Origin: an uncultured Pseudomonadales bacterium
Lineage (GTDB): Bacteria; Pseudomonadota; Gammaproteobacteria; Pseudomonadales; Azotimanducaceae
Direction: 5' to 3'
Assembly (NCBI GenBank): GCA_937775265.1
Contig: CALKBV010000006.1
Location: 339,639 to 403,638 of the forward strand
Length of the DNA stretch: 64,000 nt
This document shows positions 45,365-54,737 of the stretch, piece after piece. The first letter of the stretch is position 1, and each line of letters begins with the position of its first letter. The notes beneath the pieces are model-generated. The model searched no databases, had not been told where the DNA came from, and saw only the letters and a program-made list of their open reading frames with translations. The position numbers and the translations under genes were made by a program.

Positions 45365-46216
45365 ATGAAGATCCCTAAAAGAATCCAACCCCTGATTGAT
45401 GACGGTATCATTGATGCAGTCATCAGCCGTCTGATGAGCGGTAAGGAAGCCGATGTTTTCGTCGTTCGCTGCGGTTCAGAGATTCGCTGCGCCAAGGTCT
45501 ATAAAGAAGCCATGAAACGCAGCTTCAAGCAGGCGGTTACCTACCAGGAGGGCCGTAAGGTCCGCAACAGCCGTCGCAACAGAGCAATGGATAAAGGCTC
45601 AAAATATGGCCGCAAGCAAACGGAAGAGATTTGGCAGAATGCCGAGGTCGATGCGTTGTACAAGCTGGCCGGCGCAGGCGTGCGAGTTCCAACGCCCTAC
45701 GGCTGTATCGATGGCGTACTGCTAATGGAATTGATCTGTGATGCCGATGGTGACGTTGCACCGCGTCTTGGCGACGTGACAATGTCGCCTGAACAGGCGC
45801 TCGAAGATCACAGCCTGGTTATGCTCTATGTTGTACGCATGCTCTGCGTTGGAGTAGTGCACGGAGACCTGTCGGAATTTAATGTGCTGCTTGATGAGCA
45901 AGGCCCTGTGATTATCGATCTGCCCCAGGCAGTCAACGCGGCCGCCAACAATCAGGCAGAATCAATGTTAAGCCGCGACGTCAACAACATGACTAATTAC
46001 TACGGACAGTTCGCTCCGGAACTGCTGGACACTCGCTATGCAAAAGAAATTTGGGAACTGTACGAAGCTGGAGAGCTACACCCTGATATCGAACTAACCG
46101 GCGAATTTCATGAGGACGAGCAATCCGCCGATGTAGATGCTGTGCTCACAGAAATAAGTGCAGCGATAGAAGAAGAGGAAGCTCGGCTTGAAAGAATGAA
46201 ACCGGATGAGCTTTAA
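45365..46216 (+). CDS. RIO1-family serine protein kinase
   Basis: The 283-residue RIO kinase has an ATP-binding segment ADVFVVRCGSEIRCAKVYKEA, the catalytic loop VVHGDLSEFNVLL (Asp and Asn) and metal-binding VIIDLPQAVN. Such kinases occur in Pseudomonas-like Gammaproteobacteria; substrates are poorly known. It ends 18 nt from the convergent yebC stop and lies in the segment that splits yebC from ruvC. Confidence 0.92.
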   Translation: MKIPKRIQPLIDDGIIDAVISRLMSGKEADVFVVRCGSEIRCAKVYKEAMKRSFKQAVTYQEGRKVRNSRRNRAMDKGSKYGRKQTEEIWQNAEVDALYKLAGAGVRVPTPYGCIDGVLLMELICDADGDVAPRLGDVTMSPEQALEDHSLVMLYVVRMLCVGVVHGDLSEFNVLLDEQGPVIIDLPQAVNAAANNQAESMLSRDVNNMTNYYGQFAPELLDTRYAKEIWELYEAGELHPDIELTGEFHEDEQSADVDAVLTEISAAIEEEEARLERMKPDEL

Positions 46217-46233
46217 GCCAACCTGGCTAAAGG

Positions 46234-46971
46234 CTAGCCCATCAGCTCGTCTGGGAAATTAGCGTTAGTGTAGACGTTAGTCACATCATCAAGGTCTTCA
46301 AGGGCATCGACAAGGCGTAATACTTTCTCACCCATGTCCACATCCAGCTCGCTGTAGTTTTGGGGAATCATAGCCACTTCCGAAGCTGCCGGTTCAAGGC
46401 CACCTGTAACCAGTGCTTCTTTGACTACGAGGTAATCATCTGCAGTTGTGGAGACAGTAATTGAACCATCGTCCTCCGTCTCAACATCGTCAGCACCGGA
46501 TTCTATCGCAATCTCCATGACGTCGTCTTCGCTGGTACCGGGCTCAAAAAGAATCTGGCCCTTTCGATCAAACAAATATGCCACCGACCCATCGGTACCT
46601 AGATTGCCACCTGCCTTTGAAAAAGCATGCCTCACTTCGGCAACGGTTCGGTTTCGGTTATCAGACATGGTTTCAACGAGAACCGCTACGCCCCCAGGGC
46701 CGTAGCCCTCGTAGGTCAGAGGTACAAGCTCTACACCATCATCCCCACCCGCACCCCGGGCAATTGCTCGTTCCATCGTATCTTTAGGCATCTGCGATGC
46801 TTTGGCTTTATCAACAATGGTACGAAGGCCAGGGTTATCTTCAATATTACCGCCACCGTCACGGGCAGAAACGGTCAGTTCACGAATGATCTTGGTAAAA
46901 ACCTTCGCTCGTTTAGCGTCCTGACCGGCTTTTCGGTGCTTAATATTGCTCCACTTACTATGACCTGCCAT
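46234..46971 (-). CDS. yebC: YebC/PmpR family protein
   Basis: The 245-residue protein begins [25 protein letters not shown] by position, the invariant YebC start, and contains [23 protein letters not shown]. YebC proteins act as translation factors that relieve ribosome stalling and were earlier described as transcription regulators. It follows aspS by 4 nt in the conserved order, but ruvC is displaced by about 5.6 kb. Confidence 0.97.
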   Translation of the reverse strand: MAGHSKWSNIKHRKAGQDAKRAKVFTKIIRELTVSARDGGGNIEDNPGLRTIVDKAKASQMPKDTMERAIARGAGGDDGVELVPLTYEGYGPGGVAVLVETMSDNRNRTVAEVRHAFSKAGGNLGTDGSVAYLFDRKGQILFEPGTSEDDVMEIAIESGADDVETEDDGSITVSTTADDYLVVKEALVTGGLEPAASEVAMIPQNYSELDVDMGEKVLRLVDALEDLDDVTNVYTNANFPDELMG

Positions 46972-46975
46972 TTTC

Positions 46976-48745
46976 CTATTCCTTAGGCTGCTTTCTCACG
47001 GCAATACCGAGCTCTTTCAATTGTTCTGCGTCAATCTCGCTGGGTGCAGAGGTTAACAAACAGGTCGCTGTCTGAGTCTTCGGAAACGCAATGACATCCC
47101 GAATTGCAGTTGAACCCGAGAGCAACATCACGATTCTGTCGAGCCCAAAGGCCAACCCACCATGGGGTGGAGCACCATATTTCAAGGCTTCCAAAAGGAA
47201 GCCGAATTTAATGTTCGCCTCATTATCGGAAAGATTCAACACCCGGAAGATCGCTTGTTGAATCTCGGGTTCATGGATACGAATTGATCCTCCACCCAGT
47301 TCATAACCATTGACTACCAGGTCATAGGAAACAGAAAGCGTGTCCAGGGGATTAGCCTCCATGTCTGCCACATTTCCAGATGGCCTCGTAAAGGGATGAT
47401 GCATGGCGGTCATACTACCGTCGTCATTTTCCTCAAACATGGGAAAATCCACCACCCAGCAAGATGCCCAGGGCCGTTCGAACAGGTCCAGGTCTTCCGC
47501 CAGCTTGCATCGCAGCGCGCCGAGCGCATCGCTTACAATTTTTGCTTTGTCGGCACCAAAGAAGATCACATCGTTTACTTGCGCACCCAGGCGGTCGAGT
47601 ATAGCGGTGACCACCTCCTCAGGCAGGAATTTCAGGATCGGAGACTGCAGGCCTTCCATACCGTTATCCAAACTGTTCACCCGAATATACGCCAGGCCCC
47701 GTGCGCCATAGATACTGACAAACTTTGTCAGGTCATCTAATTTTTTCCGCGTTAGTTGATCGCCGCCGGGGAGCCGCAACGCAGAGACTCTGCAGCTATC
47801 ATCATTCGCGGGACCACTGAACACCTTGAACTCTACATCTTTCAAAAGATCCGCGACGTCGACAAGCTCCAGCCCAAACCTAAGGTCAGGTCGATCCGAG
47901 CCAAAGCGCAGCATCGCTTCACTGTATGGCAATACAGGGATGTCTCCTAGGTCCACATCGATGGATTTCTGAAACAACCTGCGGACCAAGCTCTCACTAA
48001 CATCCATGACGTCTTGTTGTTCCACAAAACTCATCTCTATATCGATCTGGGTGAATTCTGGTTGTCTGTCTGCGCGAAGGTCTTCGTCGCGGAAACATCG
48101 AGCGATCTGGTAGTAACGATCAAAGCCGGACATCATCAGCAGTTGTTTGAATATCTGGGGCGACTGCGGCAGCGCATAAAAGTTACCGGGGTGAACGCGG
48201 CTTGGAACCAGATAATCTCGCGCGCCCTCGGGTGTTGCTTTAGTCAGGATCGGTGTCTCGATATCCACGAATCCCTTGTCGTGCATAAAGGCTCGAACCT
48301 CATGCATGACTTCAGATCGAAGACGGAGCTTGTCCTGCATCTCTGGTCGGCGAAGATCAATAGAACGATTCCGCAATCGGACGTCTTCACCGGCACTGGA
48401 GTGCTCATCAAGCTGGAAAGGAGGCGTCTCGGATTTATTCAAGATATTCAGTTCCAACCCGAGAACCTCAACCTTCCCCGTGGCCATTTTTAGATTAACG
48501 GCCTCGCCATCCCGGGCCCGAACTTTACCGATGACCTGGATGACAAACTCATTTCGAACCTGGTCTGCCAGGGTAAATGCAGCTACCGTATCCGGATCGA
48601 AAACGACCTGGATAATACCGGTGTAATCCCGAACATCCAGGAATATAACGCCGCCGTGATCACGACGACGATGAACCCAACCACACAGGGAGACTTCTTC
48701 ACCAATGTGAGAATCCCTCATCTGGCCACACAAGTGGCTACGCAT
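46976..48745 (-). CDS. aspS: Aspartyl-tRNA synthetase
   Basis: This 589-residue class II synthetase has an N-terminal OB anticodon-binding domain ([29 protein letters not shown] by position), motif 2 in [21 protein letters not shown] and motif 3 in [17 protein letters not shown] insertion domain lies at about 285-420. The length is that of bacterial AspRS. It is cotranscribed with yebC downstream and fmdB upstream. Confidence 0.98.
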   Translation of the reverse strand: MRSHLCGQMRDSHIGEEVSLCGWVHRRRDHGGVIFLDVRDYTGIIQVVFDPDTVAAFTLADQVRNEFVIQVIGKVRARDGEAVNLKMATGKVEVLGLELNILNKSETPPFQLDEHSSAGEDVRLRNRSIDLRRPEMQDKLRLRSEVMHEVRAFMHDKGFVDIETPILTKATPEGARDYLVPSRVHPGNFYALPQSPQIFKQLLMMSGFDRYYQIARCFRDEDLRADRQPEFTQIDIEMSFVEQQDVMDVSESLVRRLFQKSIDVDLGDIPVLPYSEAMLRFGSDRPDLRFGLELVDVADLLKDVEFKVFSGPANDDSCRVSALRLPGGDQLTRKKLDDLTKFVSIYGARGLAYIRVNSLDNGMEGLQSPILKFLPEEVVTAILDRLGAQVNDVIFFGADKAKIVSDALGALRCKLAEDLDLFERPWASCWVVDFPMFEENDDGSMTAMHHPFTRPSGNVADMEANPLDTLSVSYDLVVNGYELGGGSIRIHEPEIQQAIFRVLNLSDNEANIKFGFLLEALKYGAPPHGGLAFGLDRIVMLLSGSTAIRDVIAFPKTQTATCLLTSAPSEIDAEQLKELGIAVRKQPKE

Positions 48746-48787
48746 TTTTTATACCTCTAAACGGCAAGAATTAACGAGTTACGGCTG

Positions 48788-49138
48788 TTAGCTAGCCGCT
48801 GCTGGGGTGGAAGCCTTGCTGGACGATGTACCGGTCGATTTATCGCTCGATGACGAACTTTTCGACGCGGTATCTGAACCAGAACCCGAGTCAGAACCAG
48901 ACGATCCGGAACTGCCCGTGGAGTTAGGATTATCGCCAGCCACATTTTTCTTCTTACCGGTTTTAAAGTCGGTTTCATACCAACCACCGCCTTTCAGACG
49001 AAACCCGGCAGCGGACACTAGCTTATTAAGCATTGGCTCATTGCATATTGGACAAACCTTTAGCGGTTCATCAGAAAGCTTCTGAAGCTTTTCCATCTTA
49101 TGGTCACAAGCCTCACACTGGTATTCGTAAATGGGCAT
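48788..49138 (-). CDS. FmdB-family zinc-ribbon protein
   Basis: The 116-residue protein starts MPIYEYQCEACDHKMEKLQ and has a four-Cys zinc ribbon (CEAC and CPIC). The C-terminal 45 residues are a Ser/Gly/Thr-rich low-complexity tail. The start at 49138 is the conserved family start, preceded by GAGGACCATC; the frame is open four codons upstream. It is upstream of aspS, a common arrangement. The function is not established. Confidence 0.92.
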   Translation of the reverse strand: MPIYEYQCEACDHKMEKLQKLSDEPLKVCPICNEPMLNKLVSAAGFRLKGGGWYETDFKTGKKKNVAGDNPNSTGSSGSSGSDSGSGSDTASKSSSSSDKSTGTSSSKASTPAAAS

Positions 49139-49163
49139 GATGGTCCTCATCAGTTATTTGCCA

Positions 49164-49195
49164 GCTGGAGCCTACTCCAGCGGCTGCGCATTATA
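49164..49195 (-). promoter_or_regulatory. Promoter -10 and leader hairpin of fmdB-aspS
   Basis: On the minus strand a perfect TATAAT (49190-49195) precedes the fmdB start by about 50 nt. The leader then contains GCTGGAG-TAGG-CTCCAGC, a perfect 7-bp hairpin (49164-49181). The -35 region is weak. Confidence 0.5.
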
Positions 49196-49321
49196 GTAAC
49201 AATTGAGGACAATGGCGAACGCCCATCATTATTCTTGCTTTGCATGAATATAGGGCCATGACCCGATTTTTAAAGGGTTTTCCTTGAACCAGTAATGCCA
49301 ATCGGATATAAAGCTCACCCA

Positions 49322-49355
49322 AGAGAAGAGGCCCAAAAGCCTTCTTCTCTTTTTT
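49322..49355 (+). terminator. Rho-independent terminator upstream of the HU gene
   Basis: AGAGAAGAGGC pairs with GCCTTCTTCTCT (one bulge) around CCAAAA and is followed by six T. It lies about 45 nt before the HU start and about 180 nt after the divergent fmdB start, so on the plus strand it terminates a short transcript of unknown origin. Confidence 0.75.
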
Positions 49356-49398
49356 ATTGATTTTGGATTTATCACACTAGACATATAAGGATTACTGA

Positions 49399-49740
49399 AT
49401 GGCTGCTAAAAAGGCTAAAAAAACGGCTATCAAGGATAAGTACACCAAGAGCGCTATCCTTGCAGAACTTGCCGAGACCACAGAACTGTCCAAAAAACAG
49501 GTTAGCTCGGTACTTGACGAGCTTTCTTCACTCATCGAACGCCATGTTAAAAAAGGCGGCGCTGGTGAATTTACTCTTCCAGGTTTGCTGAAGATCAAAA
49601 CTGTTAAGAAGCCTTCTCGTCCTGCTCGTAAAGGTGTCCCTAATCCTTTCCGTCCAGGTGAGTTGATGGATGTTGCGGCCAAACCTGCAAGCACCAAGAT
49701 CAAGGTCCTGCCACTTAAAGGCCTTAAAGAGTTTGTTTAA
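49399..49740 (+). CDS. HU/IHF-family DNA-binding protein with basic N-terminal extension
   Basis: The 113-residue nucleoid protein has the HU fold from about residue 17 (KSAILAELAETTELSKKQVSSVLDEL) and a DNA-arm region (TLPGLLKIKTVKKPSRPARKGVPNPFRPGELM by position) with the Pro that intercalates DNA. The N-terminus AAKKAKKTAIKDK is an extra Lys/Ala-rich extension compared with 90-residue HU. It is a single gene between two terminators. A ribosome-binding site (ATAAGGATTACTG) precedes the ATG. Confidence 0.93.
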   Translation: MAAKKAKKTAIKDKYTKSAILAELAETTELSKKQVSSVLDELSSLIERHVKKGGAGEFTLPGLLKIKTVKKPSRPARKGVPNPFRPGELMDVAAKPASTKIKVLPLKGLKEFV

Positions 49741-49761
49741 AGTACAACTTTAATCGAACTG

Positions 49762-49789
49762 AAAAAGGCCGCAGATTGCGGCCTTTTTT
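49762..49789 (+). terminator. Rho-independent terminator after the HU gene
   Basis: GGCCGCA pairs exactly with TGCGGCC around a 3-nt loop, flanked by A5 and T6. It can work in both directions and lies 27 nt after the HU stop. Confidence 0.95.
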
Positions 49790-49855
49790 ATGGCGCAGAA
49801 CCAACCGTCTTCATGGGAACACAGCTCTAGCATCCCGACCGACGCGGAGGGACCT

Positions 49856-50275
49856 TTACCCCGAACTACCCGGACCCAGATCTGAACCGCTCGAATCTTG
49901 ACTCAGATGAGCCAACGCCCCAGCATTCTCTTCCCAATTCTGGCCATCAAAATCCGTAACAACGACTTCAGCAAAAGTGGCGGAATCAACACACCGAAAA
50001 TTGACGCTATAACCATCGGGATTCGAACGGGGAAGATAGAACGGTTTTACACCACAAGTTTTGCAGGAATAGTGTTCGGCAACACCAGTATTAAAAGTAT
50101 AGGTCGTTAACTCATCCCAACTTGTGATTAACTTAAAAGCACTCCGGGGAATGATAAGATGCAGGAAACCGACCCTGTCGCAGATTGAACAATTACATCG
50201 ATGCACATGAACATCAGGCTCTGAGTCAAATTCGAACCGGACATTTCCACAATGGCAATCGCCTCGATGTAACAT
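49856..50275 (-). CDS. GFA-family (CENP-V/formaldehyde-activating-like) zinc protein
   Basis: The 139-residue protein has the family Cys pattern: HRGDCHCGNVRFEF, HRCNCSICDRVGF and HYSCKTCGVKPFYL, binding two zinc ions. The start at 50275 places the first motif at the usual distance; the frame is open 17 codons upstream. Members bind glutathione or act as uncharacterised S-transfer proteins. It is divergent from proS across 62 nt. Confidence 0.88.
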   Translation of the reverse strand: MLHRGDCHCGNVRFEFDSEPDVHVHRCNCSICDRVGFLHLIIPRSAFKLITSWDELTTYTFNTGVAEHYSCKTCGVKPFYLPRSNPDGYSVNFRCVDSATFAEVVVTDFDGQNWEENAGALAHLSQDSSGSDLGPGSSG

Positions 50276-50337
50276 GAGATATACCTTTCCAAATACACAC
50301 AGAGCAATAACAACATCAATAGGCAAAAAATACCATT

Positions 50338-52035
50338 ATGAGAGCATCAAAGTACACTATCGCCACCCTGAAAGAGACGCCTGCAGACGCGGAGATCATC
50401 AGCCACCAGCTAATGATCCGTGCCGGTCTGATTCGCAAGCTCGCTTCCGGCATTTATTCGTGGCTGCCGATGGGTTTTCGTGTCCTGCAGAAAATTGAAC
50501 ATATCATCCGGGAAGAAATGAACGCCTCAGGCGCGCAGGAAGTGATGCTACCTGTGGTCCAACCCGCTGAGCTGTGGCATGAGTCAGGGCGGTGGAGCCA
50601 GTATGATGAAGGGCTTTTACTACAGTTCCGGGATCGTCACGATCGTGAATTCTGTTTTGGCCCAACTCACGAGGAGGTTATTACAGACCTGGCGCGTGGC
50701 GAGCTAAAGAGCCACAAACAGCTACCGGTTAACTACTATCAGATCCAGACCAAGTTCAGAGATGAGACACGACCACGGTTTGGTGTTCTTCGCTCACGCG
50801 AATTCACCATGAAGGATGCCTATTCATTCCATACGGACCAGGTGTCCCTGAATGAAACCTACGAGGAGATGCACGACGCGTACTCCCGAATTCTGACTCG
50901 TATGGACCTGGACTTCAGGCCTGTGCTTGCGGATTCCGGCAGCATTGGCGGCAGTGCCTCCGTGGAGTTCCATGTGCTGGCGGAATCTGGCGAAGACAAG
51001 ATCGCATTTTCCAGCGAGAGTGACTACGCAGCGAACGTCGAAATGGCTGAAGCCCTGGCACCGGCATCCGAAGATGCGGGTCTGCTCGACACTGAGGAGC
51101 TCGCGACACCGGGCGTTAAAACCATAGAGGATCTCTGCAAAGCGTTAGATGTCGCCGCAAACCGGACTGTCAAAACGCTAATCGTTAAAGGTAGCGAATC
51201 CAACCTGGTTGCACTGGTGTTGCGGGGAGATCACCAGCTGAATGAGATCAAGGCGGAAAAAATTGATGGTGTAGCCTCACCGCTGACAATGGCAAATGAT
51301 GCAGAAATCAAGGCAGAGATTGACGCTAGTACGGGTTCCATCGGCCCTCAGGGGCTAACGATGCCTATCATCGCAGATCGAAGCGCTGCCGCGCTCCGCA
51401 ACTTCATTGCCGGCGCCAACAAGAATGACTTCCACACACGCAACCTCAACTGGGAGCGAGATGCCAGGGCAACTGCCATTGAAGACATTCGCGACGTCGT
51501 AGAAGGGGACCCAAGCCCTGACGGCAAGGGTGAGATCATGTTCAAGCGCGGCATCGAAGTAGGCCATATCTTCCAGCTCGGCGATAAATACTCCAAATCG
51601 ATGAACGCAACCGTTCTGGATGCATCCGGCAAGGCCGTTGTGATGCAAATGGGTTGCTACGGCATGGGCGTGACCCGACTGGTCGGCGCCATCATCGAGC
51701 AGAACCACGATGAAAGCGGCATCATCTGGCCGGAAAGTATAGCTCCGTTCAGGGTGATCGTTATTCCGATTAACGCTCACAAGTCCGAGCAGGTTCGAGC
51801 CACAGCCGAATCCCTATATGCGGAATTAACGGATCAGGGAGTGGAAGTGTTACTGGATGATCGTGAAGACGTAAGACCCGGCGCAAAGTTTGCCGATGCT
51901 GAACTGATGGGCATTCCTCATCGAGTGGTGATAGGCGATCGCGGGCTTGATAAAGGCGTCGTGGAGTATGTTAACCGCCGCGATGGTAACAATAAGGACC
52001 TTACCCTGGATCAGGTCCGAGCTTTATTCCTCTGA
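50338..52035 (+). CDS. proS: Prolyl-tRNA synthetase
   Basis: This 565-residue bacterial-type ProRS begins [24 protein letters not shown] by position. The class II core is split by an editing (INS) domain at about 220-390, and [20 protein letters not shown] precedes the anticodon-binding domain. The length matches the bacterial type. Its last 35 nt overlap the convergent TlpA-like gene. Confidence 0.98.
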   Translation: MRASKYTIATLKETPADAEIISHQLMIRAGLIRKLASGIYSWLPMGFRVLQKIEHIIREEMNASGAQEVMLPVVQPAELWHESGRWSQYDEGLLLQFRDRHDREFCFGPTHEEVITDLARGELKSHKQLPVNYYQIQTKFRDETRPRFGVLRSREFTMKDAYSFHTDQVSLNETYEEMHDAYSRILTRMDLDFRPVLADSGSIGGSASVEFHVLAESGEDKIAFSSESDYAANVEMAEALAPASEDAGLLDTEELATPGVKTIEDLCKALDVAANRTVKTLIVKGSESNLVALVLRGDHQLNEIKAEKIDGVASPLTMANDAEIKAEIDASTGSIGPQGLTMPIIADRSAAALRNFIAGANKNDFHTRNLNWERDARATAIEDIRDVVEGDPSPDGKGEIMFKRGIEVGHIFQLGDKYSKSMNATVLDASGKAVVMQMGCYGMGVTRLVGAIIEQNHDESGIIWPESIAPFRVIVIPINAHKSEQVRATAESLYAELTDQGVEVLLDDREDVRPGAKFADAELMGIPHRVVIGDRGLDKGVVEYVNRRDGNNKDLTLDQVRALFL

Positions 52036-52489
52036 CATTCTTAGTTTCCTTGATACCCATTGCGGACAACAGCGACGACTCTGTCTGGGGGCCAACCAGG
52101 ACGCCTGCAATCTTGCCCTCAGGGTCAATAAGAACTGTGGTTGGTAATACCTCGGGCATCTCGATGCCCAGGCGGGCCGCCGGATCTTCCTGGTAAACAG
52201 GGAACGTTATTCCCATCTTCTCGATCTGCCTTGTTATCTCCTCGCCTTCCGGGGCATCAAAGTTGACACCAAACACGACGACGTTGTCGTTATTTTCATC
52301 CAGCCTGATCAGTTCCGGGATTTCCCTAATGCAGGGAGCACACCAGGTAGCCCAATAGTTGATGACCTGCCACTTCCCCTGTATATCCGAATATCGGTAA
52401 CCATTACCGTCAGTATCAACAAAATCCAGGGGCTGGCTACAGGCGCAAAGCACAACCAGCGAAACGACAACCAACGCTCTGAACTTCAA
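52001..52489 (-). CDS. TlpA-like thioredoxin-fold lipoprotein
   Basis: The 162-residue protein has a lipoprotein signal (VLCAC, Cys17) and a thioredoxin-fold domain with [17 protein letters not shown] (CAPC redox pair) and the cis-Pro loop [13 protein letters not shown]. It is probably a periplasmic disulfide reductase of the TlpA/ResA type using a normal CxxC, unlike the UGA-containing redoxin elsewhere in the window. It overlaps yihY by 4 nt and the proS end by 35 nt. Confidence 0.9.
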   Translation of the reverse strand: MKFRALVVVSLVVLCACSQPLDFVDTDGNGYRYSDIQGKWQVINYWATWCAPCIREIPELIRLDENNDNVVVFGVNFDAPEGEEITRQIEKMGITFPVYQEDPAARLGIEMPEVLPTTVLIDPEGKIAGVLVGPQTESSLLSAMGIKETKNVRGIKLGPDPG

Positions 52490-53703
52490 CTCTCTTCTCC
52501 CTTGTACAACCGTTCCAGATCCAGTTCAAACACCGTGCGCCGCTCTTCATAGGATTTTGTTAGCTTCTCGTTGACCAGCTTCTCCCAAACTTCACCAGCG
52601 ACGGTGAACCCTGCTGGTAGCGGCCAGGGCATATCCCGATAGAGCGACCAGAGTGTCACTTCATTTAAGTCCTTAGATAAAACAAGCCCACCTTTCTCGA
52701 CTACACGTATCAGCCCAAGTGTCAGCAGTCGACTTTTGTAGTCGTGCCAGGCCTGCATATCAACCCGGTGACTGAGGCTGGTAATCGTTCTGTCGGTAAC
52801 CACCTCACCCAACCGATGACAACGGAAGAATTCATGCAGAATGATCAGTATCTGTACCAGTGGCGGTTCCATCTGCGGACTTCGCTGCGACCTGAACAAT
52901 CCAATGTTCTTGTTGAGTTCTGCACCGAAAAGAACAATTGTCCATGACACGTACAACCAGATCAGGAACAATGGAACAGCCGCATAAGTGCCATAGATCA
53001 CCGCGAAATCGGTCATAGCCATGACACTCCCGAACAAATGCTTAACCAACTCAAAACAAACCGCAACCACTGCAGCAGCAATAACCCCATGCTTCACAGG
53101 CACCTGGCAGTTTGGAACAGCGACATACATGAGCGTAAAAAATGCGGTGCTCAGCACCAATGGGACAACCCCGAATAACTTTGACGCGCCAACGCCGGTA
53201 ACAATCGGCAACGAAAAAAGGTAGGTCGTGCTCGCGAGGCCGAGAAGCATAAGAAGCGGACCAAGCGTCAGAATCGCCCAGTACATCAGAATGCGCTGGA
53301 AGCCCTGCCTTGGTTCGCGGATACGCCAGATATCATTAAATGATTTTTCGATCGTGAGCATCATCAGGAAAGCCGTGATGCCGACGACTATCAGACTAGG
53401 CCCTGACAGGCTCCTTGCCTGAGACGAAAATTGCTGGAGGTATTCCTGCACAACCGATACAGATTCCGGCACGACATTATCGAACACAAAATCCTGCAGC
53501 ACGTCGCCCACGCCGCTGAAAGCTTCAAATGCCCCCAGCACTGCGTAGGTAATTGTGAGCAGGGGCACAACAGCAAACAAGGTCTGGTAGGTCAGAGCGG
53601 CGGCGGTCGACTGGCAACCATCCTCGGAGTAATTTTTTACCAGCAGTTTGAAAAAATCCCAGACTGCCTCAATCATTGGCATTAGCATACGAGTTGTTAA
53701 CAT
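52486..53703 (-). CDS. YihY/BrkB-family inner-membrane protein
   Basis: The 405-residue protein has six membrane helices in the first 290 residues, including DGCQSTAAALTYQTLFAVVPLLTITYAVL and AVPLFLIWLYVSWTIVLFGAEL. A soluble winged-helix-like tail follows (about 300-405). It belongs to the former 'ribonuclease BN' group, now considered membrane proteins of unknown function. It is coupled to the TlpA-like gene. Confidence 0.92.
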   Translation of the reverse strand: MLTTRMLMPMIEAVWDFFKLLVKNYSEDGCQSTAAALTYQTLFAVVPLLTITYAVLGAFEAFSGVGDVLQDFVFDNVVPESVSVVQEYLQQFSSQARSLSGPSLIVVGITAFLMMLTIEKSFNDIWRIREPRQGFQRILMYWAILTLGPLLMLLGLASTTYLFSLPIVTGVGASKLFGVVPLVLSTAFFTLMYVAVPNCQVPVKHGVIAAAVVAVCFELVKHLFGSVMAMTDFAVIYGTYAAVPLFLIWLYVSWTIVLFGAELNKNIGLFRSQRSPQMEPPLVQILIILHEFFRCHRLGEVVTDRTITSLSHRVDMQAWHDYKSRLLTLGLIRVVEKGGLVLSKDLNEVTLWSLYRDMPWPLPAGFTVAGEVWEKLVNEKLTKSYEERRTVFELDLERLYKGEES

Positions 53704-53731
53704 TCAGCTATGAACTTCACGAGGAACGACT

Positions 53732-54079
53732 ATGACTTTAGTTACCATTTATCACAACCCCAAATGCTCCAAATCCAGACAGACACTTGCTCTGCTGGAA
53801 GAACGGGACCTGGAATTGCGCATCGTGCCCTATCTTGAATCGCCGCCATCAAAAAGTGAACTCGCTGACATCGTGAAAATGTTAGGTGTTACGGCTGCTG
53901 ACATTGTCAGGACTGGTGAAGATGAGTACCAAGAATCCGGGTTAACGGCAGATTCATCCGAGAGTGATGTTCTGGACGCAATAATAATAGCGCCAAAGTT
54001 GATGCAGCGCCCGATCGTCATCTGTGGAGAGCAGGCACGAGTCGGAAGGCCACCTGAGTCAGCCCTGGAGATTCTCTAA
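53732..54079 (+). CDS. arsC: ArsC-family arsenate reductase
   Basis: The 115-residue glutaredoxin-coupled ArsC type has catalytic Cys12 in NPKCSKSRQTLALLEE and Arg residues near RPIVICGEQARVGRPPESALEIL. The length fits the YfgD/ArsC branch. There are no other ars genes nearby, so housekeeping Spx/ArsC-like activity is also possible. Confidence 0.9.
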   Translation: MTLVTIYHNPKCSKSRQTLALLEERDLELRIVPYLESPPSKSELADIVKMLGVTAADIVRTGEDEYQESGLTADSSESDVLDAIIIAPKLMQRPIVICGEQARVGRPPESALEIL

Positions 54080-54085
54080 GCGATA

Positions 54086-54451
54086 CTAGTGAATGATTTT
54101 TTCGCGTTCTTCTTCAATATGAACCGGTTCGGGATCAAAGTCCCCAGCCTCGAACACATCATTGCTGACTTTCACCTCATAGCGACGGCTTACTACCTGC
54201 CCATCGAGAACATCAGGCAACAGCTTCAGGAATTCTTCCATATGGTCTGTTTCAAAATGCCCCTGAAGCGCGTCTACAGACTCCCACTCCTGGAAAAGAA
54301 GCAATGTGTTGGGGTCAGTCAGACCAACGTAGAACTCGTAGCTGATGCAACCCTCTTCTTCCTGGCTAGCCTTAGCCATCTGGCGCATCAACTCGAGCGC
54401 GTCATCTCTGACTTCAACTTTAACGGGAAACGTACCATGAACAATAATCAT
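54086..54451 (-). CDS. Antibiotic-biosynthesis-monooxygenase (ABM) domain protein
   Basis: The 121-residue protein has a dimeric ferredoxin-like ABM domain: GTFPVKVEVRDDALELM, EEEGCISYEFYVGLTDPNTLLLFQEWESVDAL and HMEEFLKLLPDVL. Such proteins are quinol monooxygenases or haem-type enzymes of varied role. The start at 54451 matches the family; the frame is open 15 codons upstream. It converges on arsC with 6 nt between the stops. Confidence 0.85.
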   Translation of the reverse strand: MIIVHGTFPVKVEVRDDALELMRQMAKASQEEEGCISYEFYVGLTDPNTLLLFQEWESVDALQGHFETDHMEEFLKLLPDVLDGQVVSRRYEVKVSNDVFEAGDFDPEPVHIEEEREKIIH

Positions 54452-54737
54452 CGGGAGCAACAAACTTGGATGGAGTGATCTCCAGTATAGCGCCAAACAT
54501 GAGGTGTTTCACGTTGACCAGATAAACCGGCCCCACACTGCCTCTTCAGCTATCCCGATGTACCGCAAAGAGCGACCAGACTTGTGCCACAAGCATCACT
54601 ACGTTCGTCTGGCAGCAAAGATCAGCCGATGCCCTTCGGCAGCAAATTTTCGTGCTCAGGCCTCACCAAACCCGGAAGACGCAACGGTGAGCAGGGCTGG
54701 TGACCGGGACCGGTGACCGAGGGTGTCTTTGTTGACA

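Noticed and set aside
52001..52035. 35-nt convergent overlap of proS and the TlpA-like gene
   Set aside because: Both ends look like normal protein termini; small tail overlaps are common and need no special explanation.
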